A stretch of DNA of 64,000 nt from Candidatus Pacearchaeota archaeon. GTDB taxonomy: Archaea; Nanobdellota; Nanobdellia; Pacearchaeales; GW2011-AR1. Location of the stretch: the NCBI GenBank assembly GCA_019659125.1, contig JAIFVX010000002.1, positions 96,002-160,001 on the forward strand, given 5' to 3'. Below the pieces are notes generated by a model, which saw only the letters and a program-made list of their open reading frames with translations, searched no databases and was not told the DNA's origin. Positions 1 to 10,226 of this stretch are shown here, in pieces (within the stretch, counting starts at the first letter, position 1; every line of letters begins with the position of its first letter). A program made the position numbers and the translations under genes.

Positions 1-693
1 AAGAAGCTTGTCCTCATACCTCAGGCGGTCAAACCTATCTCTTTCAAAAAAAGTAAATCTCCACGGTTCAGGGCCCTTTTCATGGGATCCATTAATAATC
101 CTGATGATTTTTACCTCAAGGGAGGTTTGGAGGCAATTTATGCATTCCAAGCACTCGGAAAAGAGAATGCAGAACTCATTGTGCGATGCAAAGTCCCTGA
201 AAGCGTTAAAAATCTTGTAAGGAAATCAAATAACATTACCCTTCTTGATGAAATCCTTCCTTTTGATAAAGTTATAGAGCTATATACAAGCTCAGACATG
301 CTCTTGATGCCAAGCCATCAATATGTCCTTATGGCTACTCTGGAATCCTTGTATTTTGGTCTTCCTATTGTCGCCCTTGACACCTATGCGGTGAAAGACT
401 TTGTAAAGGACGGATACAATGGATTTTTAGTCAAGCCTTCCAGCCAGATATTAGCTTATAAGGATCCAATCTATCCCACCAATCTTCGAAGTGCCGAATT
501 CATCTCTGAAATACGGGCTCCTGACCCCATACTGATAAGCAATTTGGCTGATAGAATTAGAACCTTAATAAAAAACTCAAAACTAAGGAAAAAAATGGGA
601 GATAATGCAAGAAAGCTTGCAACAACTGTATTCTCCATCGAGGAGCGGAACAAGAAGCTTAAGAATATTTTTGATACTATGATTTCTTCTTAA
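1..693 (+). CDS. Glycosyltransferase family 4 (group 1), C-terminal part; gene starts upstream of window
   Basis: Frame open from base 1; contains LLMPSHQYVLMATLESLYFGLPIVALDT and NGFLVKP, typical of the GT4 C-terminal domain. Confidence 0.8.
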   Translation, partial: KKLVLIPQAVKPISFKKSKSPRFRALFMGSINNPDDFYLKGGLEAIYAFQALGKENAELIVRCKVPESVKNLVRKSNNITLLDEILPFDKVIELYTSSDMLLMPSHQYVLMATLESLYFGLPIVALDTYAVKDFVKDGYNGFLVKPSSQILAYKDPIYPTNLRSAEFISEIRAPDPILISNLADRIRTLIKNSKLRKKMGDNARKLATTVFSIEERNKKLKNIFDTMISS

Positions 694-2434
694 GCAAGTA
701 ATTTCCAAGAGCAAGATACTTGAGGGATGAGTTTGCTACTGTATGCAATGCATCTTCAGGGGTGAGAACATTTGGCTCCCCGTGAAGATTGAATGAGGTG
801 TTCAGCACCCCACCTATTCCCGTTAATTTCTTAAATGAATTAATGATTTCCCAGTAATCTGGATTCCATTCCTTGTAGACAACTTGTGGGCGAAGCGTGA
901 AGTCGTAGGAATGCATCGCCGCTGGAAGATGTTTCCTTGCAAGAGGGGTTGAGTCGAAGGTAATCACCATATATGGGGCAGCCATCTTCTTTTTATTTAC
1001 GAAATACTTCGAGGCATCGGTATCAATAATGCTGGGAGTGAATGGCATCCAGAAATCTCTGTCTTTGATGGTTTCATTAAGTACCTGCACCGCGGCAGGG
1101 TTTGAGGGATTGGATAAAATAGATCGATTGCCAAGAGCTCGTGCTCCCCATTCACTTCTTCCTGAACAGCGAGCGACGATTTCCCCTTTTGCAAGAAGTT
1201 TTGCGATCTCTTTGTTAATGCTCTTAGGCTTGGTTATCTCGTATCCGTTTTCAAGTTTCCTTTGCTGTATAAGGTTTTTAACATAGGCATCATCATACAT
1301 GGGACCTAGATAGAGATCCTTAAGAGGCTGGGGAGTAAATTTTTCATTTGATTCAGTGCAGTATTTTTTATAGCCATATAAGCATGCACCCATTGCTGTA
1401 GACTCATCACCTGCGCTTGGCATGACGAACATATGATTGACTTCCTTTAGCTCTGAAATCCTTTGATTTGCCTTTACATTCATGAAGACTCCTCCTGAAA
1501 ATGCCACATTATGGATAGATGTTTTTTCTATCGCATTTAACACCCACTTTGAGGTAAGGTCCTCTGTAAATTTTTGTATCGATGCAGCAAGTGTGTCAAA
1601 CCTCACATATTTCAATGCCTCATCAATAAACGAGTCTGCATATTGCATTCTGAACTTTGACTTGAAATGTAGTCCATCAACCCAAAGAATCTTCTGTAAA
1701 AGAGGATAGACATCCTCCACTTTGTCTTTCTTAGCATATGGAGCGAGGCCCATGACCTTGAATTCATGTTCATTCGGTCGCATTCCAAGAGCAACAGTAA
1801 AAATAGCATAGAGATATCCTAACGAGGCAGCCTTAGGCGTCGATGCGATCCTTTTTAGCTCCTGGCCATCATATACACTGACTGTTGCACACAGGCCGTC
1901 GCCTTCTGCATCGAGAGAAAAGACAAGTGTTTTTTCATTAGAGGGAAGATTGAAACAGGTTGATAGTGCATGGCATAGATGATGATCTGTGTAAATGATC
2001 TTACTTTTATCAATATTGAAGTAACGAGCTACGTCGTTTGTTCTTTTTTCTTTCATTCGCTCGAGATTCCTTTCATCCTTAGCATGCTTCATGTCAATCA
2101 TCCAACCTGTACTTGACGGATACTTATACGACATGTATCCAAAGAGTTTCTTCATGAGAGGTTTTTTTGTATATGTTTCTCGATAGCTATTATAGACCTT
2201 TCCTGGGCTCTTCAGATCCGCTCCCAGGGTACTGAAAACAACATATTGTAGATCTTGAGGGGTTATTTTAGCATACTCAAGGACATACTTTATAGAGTGA
2301 TGGGGGAATCCTACATGATTTTTCAGCCTTGAAAATCTTTCTTCGCTGACGCAGGCAATTATCTTTCCATCCTTCAATAGGGCGGCTGTTCCGTTATGTC
2401 CGGGATTTATTCCCAAAATATACATGTAGAGCAC
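677..2434 (-). CDS. NodU/CmcH-family carbamoyltransferase
   Basis: 585 aa; N-term ILGINPGHNGTAALLKDGKIIACVSEERFSRLKN and C-term GRSEWGARALGNRSILSNP are family hallmarks. M at 2425 is an alternative start. Confidence 0.9.
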   Translation of the reverse strand: MLYMYILGINPGHNGTAALLKDGKIIACVSEERFSRLKNHVGFPHHSIKYVLEYAKITPQDLQYVVFSTLGADLKSPGKVYNSYRETYTKKPLMKKLFGYMSYKYPSSTGWMIDMKHAKDERNLERMKEKRTNDVARYFNIDKSKIIYTDHHLCHALSTCFNLPSNEKTLVFSLDAEGDGLCATVSVYDGQELKRIASTPKAASLGYLYAIFTVALGMRPNEHEFKVMGLAPYAKKDKVEDVYPLLQKILWVDGLHFKSKFRMQYADSFIDEALKYVRFDTLAASIQKFTEDLTSKWVLNAIEKTSIHNVAFSGGVFMNVKANQRISELKEVNHMFVMPSAGDESTAMGACLYGYKKYCTESNEKFTPQPLKDLYLGPMYDDAYVKNLIQQRKLENGYEITKPKSINKEIAKLLAKGEIVARCSGRSEWGARALGNRSILSNPSNPAAVQVLNETIKDRDFWMPFTPSIIDTDASKYFVNKKKMAAPYMVITFDSTPLARKHLPAAMHSYDFTLRPQVVYKEWNPDYWEIINSFKKLTGIGGVLNTSFNLHGEPNVLTPEDALHTVANSSLKYLALGNYLLKKKS

Positions 2435-2443
2435 TAAAAGGGA

Positions 2444-3217
2444 TTACTTATAAAGATTGTTGTTCCTTTTCGCATACAGCATGCCTTGCTGGGGAGAATC
2501 TGGCTTGAGAGTTACTGAAAAGCCTCTCTTCTCAAGGAAACCCTTAAGTGTTCGGATATTCTTGCGGCTATCCAGATTATGATATTCCAGGCCAATCATT
2601 CTTATTTTTTTCAAGATTGCTGGTGAACATGAAAAAAGAATGTCATATTCAGCACCCTCGCAATCCATCTTGAGAAAATCTAGCGAGGCCCATGCATTCC
2701 TTTTCATGATATCAGCGAGAGATGTTGCATTGACGTGCTGCTTGTTCCGAGCTGATGGGCTTTCATAGATAGAGTGGCAGAGAGGATTATCTGAAAAAAA
2801 CATTGTTAATACCCCTTTCTTGGAAGAAACCGCCTCATTATATGCCGTAATATTTTTTAGATTATTAAGGGCTATATTCTCCTGTAGCAATTTGAAATTG
2901 GAGGGGGCTGGCTCAAAGGCAAGAATTTTCGCATGAGGGGAGTAATAAGAAGCGAATAATGAGAAAAACCCTATATGAGCCCCTATATCAATGACTGTCT
3001 TTATTTCCCTTATTTGCCCTGGCCCCCCATACGCATGATGAACCCAGATTTCATTTAATGTTGTTCTATCAGTAGTTCCTGCCCGTACCTTATACTTGAT
3101 TCCATTTCTCAATTTATAGACAATGTATTTTCCTTTTATCATGCGAGCGTAATCAAGCAGATAGAGTGGCCAGTTCTTCACTGTCTTTATGATCCTGAAT
3201 AATGTCCTTATTTTCAT
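2444..3217 (-). CDS. FkbM-family SAM-dependent methyltransferase
   Basis: VIDIGAHIGFFSLFASYYSP, LAFEPAPSNFKLLQENIALNN, DFLKMDCEGAEYDIL; start set at internal Met (MKIRTLF) overlapping the upstream stop. Confidence 0.85.
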   Translation of the reverse strand: MKIRTLFRIIKTVKNWPLYLLDYARMIKGKYIVYKLRNGIKYKVRAGTTDRTTLNEIWVHHAYGGPGQIREIKTVIDIGAHIGFFSLFASYYSPHAKILAFEPAPSNFKLLQENIALNNLKNITAYNEAVSSKKGVLTMFFSDNPLCHSIYESPSARNKQHVNATSLADIMKRNAWASLDFLKMDCEGAEYDILFSCSPAILKKIRMIGLEYHNLDSRKNIRTLKGFLEKRGFSVTLKPDSPQQGMLYAKRNNNLYK

Positions 3218-4176
3218 TGAAAGTTTCTTACCCTTCCTTTTCGTATCTGTCCAAGATGGGTAAAGCAATATATAAGCGAAGAAAGATAAAATGTAAGCCG
3301 TAGTATATTCTCTTTCTTTCCCGATGTCAACGCCGAAATCTTTCTCAGAAGAGTAATCCCCAGAAGGGACCAGATGAACTTAAACTGCTGAAGTATGCCT
3401 TTATTCATGTCTTTAAAGTTGAAATAGAAGTGGTCAACCTGATTAAGGTAGCTTATCTTTCTCGTTGGATAACGTTCAATGGATGAAGCTCTATGCACAA
3501 TATCTGCGTAGGGTGTAAGAAACAGTGATGAATGATGACGCATGTACAACCGATAGGAGAAGTCCATATCCTCCACTACGGTGTATCCAAGGAGATTCTC
3601 GTCGAACTGCTGTTCACTAAATACCTCTCGTTTGTAGACCATGTTCACTCCTGGAAGCCATTGCGTATTCTTTGTCTTCGCAAGATGAATGGGATAGAGG
3701 TTCCCGTACGAGGAAACTACATCTGTTCTTTCATTTTCTCGCCTGCTTAGGAAGAACAATTTCTTAAGAAGAATCATGAACGGAGAATCCTTGGCGTCCT
3801 CTTTAATATAGGCTGCTGCTGCCCGTGCATCGGGATTCTCATTGAAGACCTTTAAAATCTCGGAAAAATAATTTTTCCCAAGGGTAACATCATCATCAAT
3901 AAAGCACACAAGCCTTCCCGATGACGCCTTCGCTCCCTTATTTCTCGCGATAGTAATCGAGGGTTGTGATGAATAGAGATAGGTTATGTTCTTTATGCTT
4001 TTTACAACCCTTTTTGTCCTGTCATCTTTGCTTTGGTCAACGACAATAACTTCCTTCACGGGGAATTTCCTTAATGAAGAAAGGGTTAATGCAATATCGT
4101 CCGGTCTATTGTAGGTAGGAATGATAACTGACAGATCACGTATACCATAGCTAACGAATGATTTTTTCTTTTTCAT
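3214..4176 (-). CDS. Glycosyltransferase family 2
   Basis: SVIIPTYNRPDDIALTLSSL, VCFIDDDVTL; C-terminal hydrophobic segment. Confidence 0.85.
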   Translation of the reverse strand: MKKKKSFVSYGIRDLSVIIPTYNRPDDIALTLSSLRKFPVKEVIVVDQSKDDRTKRVVKSIKNITYLYSSQPSITIARNKGAKASSGRLVCFIDDDVTLGKNYFSEILKVFNENPDARAAAAYIKEDAKDSPFMILLKKLFFLSRRENERTDVVSSYGNLYPIHLAKTKNTQWLPGVNMVYKREVFSEQQFDENLLGYTVVEDMDFSYRLYMRHHSSLFLTPYADIVHRASSIERYPTRKISYLNQVDHFYFNFKDMNKGILQQFKFIWSLLGITLLRKISALTSGKKENILRLTFYLSSLIYCFTHLGQIRKGRVRNFQ

Positions 4177-5095
4177 TACTTTTCTTGATATATTTATAGT
4201 TTTTCAGCGCGGAAGCAAGTGCCGCTAGATAGAGAAGCATACGTTTTGGAAAGTTCTTATGGAATATGGTATTCTTGATGCTAATAGGCTCAATAGTGTT
4301 TTTCCTTGTAAAGAGAGTGCGCACAAGCTGGCGGAAAGCCATGCTAATCTTGGTTGAAATTGGTGCATACCTGAAATAAAAAATCATCATGCCCTCGCTC
4401 TGCTGCCGATAGAGAAAATCCTTTGCTGAGCCAGTCACTCCGGTAGCGCTCCCTATATGCACGGAGTGTGATTTCCCATTATAGATCATCTTGAATCCTG
4501 CTTTCTTAGCCCTATAGCAGTAATCAAGGTCATTCGGCCCATAAAAGAAATTCTCATCATAATATCCTATCTTTTCCGCCACAGTCCTTCTGATAACCAT
4601 AGCGGGCCCTACAAATGCATCAACCTCCTTTATGAAGTTGTACTTTCCCGTATCTGGTTTATATGAATCATCGGCTCCTTCATAGGGGGTTTGCAATCTT
4701 CCGTCAGGAAATGTATGCTTTCCGCTTCCCAGGCCGTTCTTAGGGTCTTTTTCAAGCTCGTTGATGATTAAGGTAAGCCATTGCGGCTGTACAGTAATGA
4801 TATCATTGTCCATCACACAAACATAGTCTGCTTTCATACTTTTAAGGACGTATTTCCATCCTACGTTAATCCCTTCTGTATATCCGTAGTTTTTCTTAAG
4901 TTTTATGATATGTATCCCTGGATTAACCTTTTTTAGAAACTCAACACTTCCATCAGTCGAGCCATTATCAACAAGAACAACCTTGTAGTTCTTATACGTG
5001 GTCTTTTTCAAAGATTTTAGGCAGTTTGCAGTCATGTCCTTCTTGTTCCAATTAACAATAGCTATTCCTACTAACGGTTCTTTTTGCTTTTTCAT
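4151..5095 (-). CDS. Glycosyltransferase family 2 (rhamnosyltransferase-like)
   Basis: VGIAIVNWNKKDMTANCLKSL, VDNGSTDGSVE, DNDI, FFYGPNDLDYCYRAKKAGFKM. Confidence 0.87.
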   Translation of the reverse strand: MKKQKEPLVGIAIVNWNKKDMTANCLKSLKKTTYKNYKVVLVDNGSTDGSVEFLKKVNPGIHIIKLKKNYGYTEGINVGWKYVLKSMKADYVCVMDNDIITVQPQWLTLIINELEKDPKNGLGSGKHTFPDGRLQTPYEGADDSYKPDTGKYNFIKEVDAFVGPAMVIRRTVAEKIGYYDENFFYGPNDLDYCYRAKKAGFKMIYNGKSHSVHIGSATGVTGSAKDFLYRQQSEGMMIFYFRYAPISTKISMAFRQLVRTLFTRKNTIEPISIKNTIFHKNFPKRMLLYLAALASALKNYKYIKKSNEKEKIIR

Positions 5096-5619
5096 TTTAC
5101 AACCTTCAACTTTACTTCAAGGACTTGTGAGGGAAACATATATGCAAAGAATCGTTCATAGATAGGCTGATGGAGATTGACAAGAGGATTAAAAATCCTC
5201 AGGAACCTATTTTCACTATAGATGATTGTTCTTCTGAGGATTTTAAAGTTCATTTTTGAGGATACATCGAAATAATTCTTTAGCTTACCCCTTTCAAAGA
5301 AGTCAAAGGTGGCGGATGCAAAAAAATGCTTGTGCGTGGGATCTTTCACCATATTAAGGCTGCTAAAGTAAGGGACTCCTATAGTGATAATGGCTCCTGG
5401 CTTGGAAATTCTCCAGACTTCTTCCATAGTCTTTACCACATCATCGACATGCTCAAGCACATGATTGATAAGGACTTCTGAGAACGTATTGTTCCTGAAA
5501 GGCAAGGGTGTCTTGTTTATGTCCCATATCTTGTCTACACCTTTGAACTTATAGCTATCAAGGTTTACGTATCCCTGGCGGATGTCCGTCCCGCAGCCGA
5601 GATTCAGCTTTTCTGCCAT
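5092..5619 (-). CDS. Class I SAM methyltransferase (type 11)
   Basis: KLNLGCGTDIRQGYVNLD, LPFRNNTFSEVLINHVLEHVDD. Confidence 0.8.
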   Translation of the reverse strand: MAEKLNLGCGTDIRQGYVNLDSYKFKGVDKIWDINKTPLPFRNNTFSEVLINHVLEHVDDVVKTMEEVWRISKPGAIITIGVPYFSSLNMVKDPTHKHFFASATFDFFERGKLKNYFDVSSKMNFKILRRTIIYSENRFLRIFNPLVNLHQPIYERFFAYMFPSQVLEVKLKVVK

Positions 5620-5701
5620 GGTTGAAGCAGTAAATACGGGTTTTTAAACTATATTAGTTTTACTGGAGAACATTTAAATATAGATATACAGGTTGGTTGT
5701 A

Positions 5702-6376
5702 ATGGTTTTTGATGATATTTTTTCTAGAGTAAGAGAAGCAAGACCTGAAAAACCTGAAGAAGTAGTTGTACTCGCTATTGCGGGATATGGGGGATCAGGG
5801 AAGAGCTACTTTATCAGAGAGTTTTCTGATTATCTTAGCCAAAGAAATCTTGAACCTTTTAAATTATCGACAGATCTGTATCATATGCATCCTCGATCCA
5901 AGAAGAAAACACTCATGAATGAGTTTATGGCCCAAGGTGTTGACCGCACAGAAGCAATCAAGATTGCATATGACCATGATACTAACCTCATGGCGCAGCA
6001 TCTGGCTTTAATAAAAGACCGTCAGAATGTACAGGCTTCTGGACTCTATGAGGGAGATAGTGGAGAAAAAAATGCAAAACTCGATATTAACTTTGAAAAC
6101 AAGGGGAATGTATGGGTTCTTTTTGAGGGAGTCTATGTACTAGACAAATCTATACGAGGTTTTTTGGATCAAGTTGTATTCCTAGAGGCAAGCCACCAAA
6201 CTAGACTGGAAAGAACTGATAAAAGAGCTCAACAGCGTGTGAATCCCTATACTATTGATAGAGAAATATTTCGTGCAATGGATAGAGCAAATCATGACTG
6301 GCTTGAGCCCCAGAGAAGAGCAGGAGATATTGTTATAGATAACAATGATTATACCAACAGAAAAATAATCTCTTAA
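5702..6376 (+). CDS. P-loop kinase, uridine kinase-like
   Basis: Walker A AIAGYGGSGKS; start at MVFDD, with TATA-like atttaaatata about 26 nt upstream (ORF track start 5693). Confidence 0.6.
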   Translation: MVFDDIFSRVREARPEKPEEVVVLAIAGYGGSGKSYFIREFSDYLSQRNLEPFKLSTDLYHMHPRSKKKTLMNEFMAQGVDRTEAIKIAYDHDTNLMAQHLALIKDRQNVQASGLYEGDSGEKNAKLDINFENKGNVWVLFEGVYVLDKSIRGFLDQVVFLEASHQTRLERTDKRAQQRVNPYTIDREIFRAMDRANHDWLEPQRRAGDIVIDNNDYTNRKIIS

Positions 6377-6927
6377 AGTTTCCTAATTACGTCTAATACT
6401 ATCTTCTTCAGATCCTCATTTTGAAAACTCATCGTGGTAAGAAGCGCTTTAGCCTTTGCAGACAATCGTGTATACATGAAGGTTATCTTATCTTTCAGAT
6501 AAGGAAGGTGAGTCCTTTGATAGTGCTCAAGGTTATTCTCAAAAAATGATAGACTATCAGCATCTTTCAAAACTTCTACATCGCCTGATCCTCCAATCTC
6601 ATGATTCTCGATGAGAGTCTTTACTTTTTTCCTTATTTTATCGTCAATATCAAACTTCTTGAGTATATCATCTATAATCATAGCTGACCGTGCGGCATGA
6701 CGCATCTTAAAGGACTCATAACTTTCAGATTCATCTTTTTTTACAGGCTCCCCATAGCTTCTGTCAATATCATGACCAAGTGCGGCAACCTTTAGAGCTA
6801 TATCGGCATCGGGTTTGAGCTTTAGAACCCATTTCAATACTGAATGTGAATGACTATATTCAATCTTTGATTTCGAATGCTTTGTGAGATTGTCTATTTC
6901 TTTCGTAATTATGGAAAAATTGTCCAT
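6373..6927 (-). CDS. HD-domain phosphohydrolase-like protein
   Basis: H...HSVLKWVLKL...KVAALGHDIDRS...NHEIGGSG...DADSLSFFE pattern of HD superfamily. Confidence 0.65.
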   Translation of the reverse strand: MDNFSIITKEIDNLTKHSKSKIEYSHSHSVLKWVLKLKPDADIALKVAALGHDIDRSYGEPVKKDESESYESFKMRHAARSAMIIDDILKKFDIDDKIRKKVKTLIENHEIGGSGDVEVLKDADSLSFFENNLEHYQRTHLPYLKDKITFMYTRLSAKAKALLTTMSFQNEDLKKIVLDVIRKL

Positions 6928-6986
6928 GCTACCCTAGACGATTTCATGATATAATACTTTTTAAACTATTATCTCCATTATTTTGT

Positions 6987-8096
6987 ATGAAGATAGGCTT
7001 CTTGATCACTTACTTTTACCCTAAGACTGGAGGGGCTGAGAATAATTGCTATTATCTGGCAAGAGAACTAGCAAAGAGGCATGAGGTCCACGTGTTCTGC
7101 TCTGGAGAGAAAGAATCCGATGAAGTCATTGAAGGAATTCAGGTCCATAGGAGCAAGGAGATTTTCAGAATAAAGTATTATCTTGGATTTTATCCTTCCA
7201 TCGTAAAGAAATTGCAGGCATACAAGCTTGATGTGCTCCATGTCCATGGGCTTGGGTTCGTACAGCATGATATTGCCATCAGGAAACTAAGAAAGGTGAA
7301 TAAAGACATAAAATTAGTATGTACCCCTCATGGGCCGTTCATGGCACTCGAGCATTATAATCTCATGGGGATGCTATTCAAAAAAATCTATACCCCATTC
7401 ATACGCTCAGCATTAAAGGACTATGATATACTTATCCAAGTCAATCCCTATCAATATCAATGGATGGCTAAGGAGTATGGAATCCCTAAGAGAAAAATAA
7501 AGTTCCTCCCGAATGGAATTGATGAAACTATGTTTACAGAGGCAAAGAAATACACTTTTAAGAACAGTTTTGTGATCTCATATCTTGGAAGGATACAAGA
7601 ATACAAAGGACTTGACCAAGTAATAAGGGCTCTTCCTGAACTTGCTAAAGTACAAAAAAATATTCTCTTTGTTATGATGGGAAAAGATGTAGGTGATAGG
7701 AAGCGATTAGAAAAGATTGCACTGGAATTGCATGTTGAAAAACATATACGCTTCATGGGAGAGGTTTCAGAGCAATTAAAGCGCGGATTGCTTGATGCTT
7801 CCGAAATATTCATTTTTCCCAGCCAGTGGGAGGCATTCGGCATTGTAGTATTAGAGGCAATGGCTCGAGGGAACTCGATCGTGTCCACAAACACTGAAGG
7901 TGGAAAATATCTCATTAAGGAAGGAGAGAATGGATATCTCTTCAGTTATGGAAACGAGAAGGAGTTCCTATCCTCCATGACAAGGATAATCCGAGATCCA
8001 AGACTAAGGAAGAAAATGCAGGATAACAACAGGAAGAAAGCCAGGAAATTCTTATGGAAGGATATTGCTAGGCAACTTGAAATGATTTATCGATGA
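6987..8096 (+). CDS. Glycosyltransferase family 4
   Basis: YFYPKTGGAENNCYYLARELAKRHEVHVF, PNGIDETMF, PSQWEAFGIVVLEAMARGNSIVST. Confidence 0.92.
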   Translation: MKIGFLITYFYPKTGGAENNCYYLARELAKRHEVHVFCSGEKESDEVIEGIQVHRSKEIFRIKYYLGFYPSIVKKLQAYKLDVLHVHGLGFVQHDIAIRKLRKVNKDIKLVCTPHGPFMALEHYNLMGMLFKKIYTPFIRSALKDYDILIQVNPYQYQWMAKEYGIPKRKIKFLPNGIDETMFTEAKKYTFKNSFVISYLGRIQEYKGLDQVIRALPELAKVQKNILFVMMGKDVGDRKRLEKIALELHVEKHIRFMGEVSEQLKRGLLDASEIFIFPSQWEAFGIVVLEAMARGNSIVSTNTEGGKYLIKEGENGYLFSYGNEKEFLSSMTRIIRDPRLRKKMQDNNRKKARKFLWKDIARQLEMIYR

Positions 8097-9006
8097 GATT
8101 TGGGACTTTCCAGTCATACATTTCCATATATTCTTGCAGACATACTTTCCAATCTCGCGGGATGGTGATTCCCAGGGATTTCAAATTTGTATTGACAAGC
8201 TTTTCTGACCTAGGTCTTGGTGCGAAATAATCTTGTTTGAAATATGAAGAATCTACCTTCTTTAGGGAAATCTTGTCATGAAGATTGTGGGCTTGAAGTA
8301 TTATTTCTGCCACCTCATATCTACTTCCGCCGCCTTCACATACAGAGTTATAGACTCCATATTTTTCCCTATCAATAACGGCACGCATTATCTTAGCAAG
8401 ATCATAGGTATAGCTTGGGCTTCCTAGCTTATCATCAATGACTGCAAGCTCAGTTTTTCCTGCTTGTATCTGCTTCATGATCTTATTAATAAATTTCTTG
8501 TCTTTTGTAGGACCTCCTCCTACCATCCATCCAGCCCGAAAGACAAAATGTTGTGGATTGAGTGTCTTTACAGCATGCTCTCCCTGATATTTTGACTTTC
8601 CATAGACGCTTAAAGGAGAGGCCATTTCATCGTCATGATATTCCTCTTTTTCTCCGTTAAAGACACCTGCAGTTGAGATATATGCCATGGGAATTCCCAG
8701 CTCTGCCGTAAGTTTTGCAAGATATTCTGGAGATTTTGCATTCACAAGAAAGGCTTCTTCGGGATTCTTTTCGCAATACTCCATGTCAGTAAGCGCTGCC
8801 AGGTGAAGCACGTAATCAGGCTTTAAAGTTATAATTTTTCTCTTTATGGCTGCAAAATCAGTTATGTCTAAATGTTCCAGCCATGGCTCATTAATATCTT
8901 TATCAGTTGGATACAACTGGCAGATGCTTTTAAACTCATGATAGACTGCCTCTCCCAGCATTCCTCCGCACCCTGTAACAAGTACCTTAGTTTCCTTTTT
9001 GATCAT
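8068..9006 (-). CDS. dTDP-4-dehydrorhamnose reductase (RmlD)-like SDR
   Basis: KVLVTGCGGMLGEAVYHEF, YISTAGVFNGEKEEYHDDE, SVYGKSKYQGE (YxxxK). Confidence 0.8.
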   Translation of the reverse strand: MIKKETKVLVTGCGGMLGEAVYHEFKSICQLYPTDKDINEPWLEHLDITDFAAIKRKIITLKPDYVLHLAALTDMEYCEKNPEEAFLVNAKSPEYLAKLTAELGIPMAYISTAGVFNGEKEEYHDDEMASPLSVYGKSKYQGEHAVKTLNPQHFVFRAGWMVGGGPTKDKKFINKIMKQIQAGKTELAVIDDKLGSPSYTYDLAKIMRAVIDREKYGVYNSVCEGGGSRYEVAEIILQAHNLHDKISLKKVDSSYFKQDYFAPRPRSEKLVNTNLKSLGITIPRDWKVCLQEYMEMYDWKVPNLIDKSFQVA

Positions 9007-9113
9007 TAAAAGTTAATATCTAAATTACTTTTAAACGTTTCTATAAAAATTTAGCTACTTGCGTATATAACTGAAATAGAGATATTTTTAAATGAGTATT
9101 TCCTATTCCAGCT

Positions 9114-10226
9114 ATGAGAATACTTGAGGTGACAAACTATTCAGCTGGTGCATGCGGTGTAGGAGCCAGAGCAAAACATGAGGCCATGCTCCTTGCAAAA
9201 AAGGGATATTATGTCAGACTTTTTTCTTCCAATAGTGTGAAGGGATCGACTGAGACTGCTCCGGCTGAGGAAATGTTCCACGAGGTAAAAATAACACGGT
9301 TCCCAGCAGTAAAACTTGGAGGGGAGAGCTTCATGAGCTGGGATTATTCCAAGGAAGCCCTTGAATTTAAGCCAGACATCATTATTGCCCACTCATATCG
9401 ACATTCTCATACAACTAAGGCTTTGGAGATAGGGAAAAAAATAGGAGCAAAAGTCTTTTTGGTAACCCATGCTCCCTTTGTGAAGGGAAATATCACCAGA
9501 GGATTCTTTGCAAAGATAGCGGTATGGTTTTATGATACCTTCAAGGGTCCCAAGATACTTAATGGATTTGACAAGGTAATTGCCATATCACAATGGGAGA
9601 TCCCTTACTTGAAGAAGCTAGGAGTGCATGATGACAAGATTGTTTACATACCCAATGGAATTCCTGACGAATTCTTTACGAAACCTAAGAAGCCACAACG
9701 AAGCAAAATTTTGTTCTTTGGAAGAATCTCGCCTATAAAAGACTTGGAAACATTGATAGAAGCAGTCAAGATGATGAAGAACAAGGTCCGTGTTGAAATT
9801 GTAGGGCCTGCGGAAGAAGAATATAGGAAAAGACTTCAGTCACTGATTGACGCCTATGGACTGCAGAAAGATATTGTCTTTGGTGATGCTATCTATAGTA
9901 TTAAAGAGAAGATAGAAAAGATGGATTCGGCTTCCATCTTTGTCCTTCCTTCAAAAAGAGAGGCAATGCCCCAGGCGTTGATAGAGGCAATGGCACGAGA
10001 GAGAATTGTTGTCGCTAGCTACAATCAAGGAACGGCCGACATCATCGACAATGAGGTGAATGGTTACTTGTTCGAAGTCGGTAATGCGGCTGCGCTGGCA
10101 CATAGGTTAGATAATGCAATCATCAATCCCATCAAAGGGATGGCTGAAAACGCTCGAAGAAGTGTTGATCAATTTAGATGGTCTCGGCTTCTTGGTAAAA
10201 TTGAAAAGACTATTGGTATTGAGTAG
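9114..10226 (+). CDS. Glycosyltransferase family 4
   Basis: PNGIPDEFF, KILFFGRISPIKDLETLIEAV, VLPSKREAMPQALIEAMARERIVVAS. Confidence 0.92.
   Translation: MRILEVTNYSAGACGVGARAKHEAMLLAKKGYYVRLFSSNSVKGSTETAPAEEMFHEVKITRFPAVKLGGESFMSWDYSKEALEFKPDIIIAHSYRHSHTTKALEIGKKIGAKVFLVTHAPFVKGNITRGFFAKIAVWFYDTFKGPKILNGFDKVIAISQWEIPYLKKLGVHDDKIVYIPNGIPDEFFTKPKKPQRSKILFFGRISPIKDLETLIEAVKMMKNKVRVEIVGPAEEEYRKRLQSLIDAYGLQKDIVFGDAIYSIKEKIEKMDSASIFVLPSKREAMPQALIEAMARERIVVASYNQGTADIIDNEVNGYLFEVGNAAALAHRLDNAIINPIKGMAENARRSVDQFRWSRLLGKIEKTIGIE

Noticed and set aside
8-220. 70-aa ORF at window start
   Set aside because: Out of frame with the GT4 gene that is open from base 1
7457-7915. 152-aa antisense ORF inside GT4
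   Set aside because: Fully antisense to conserved GT4 motifs with no supporting start signal
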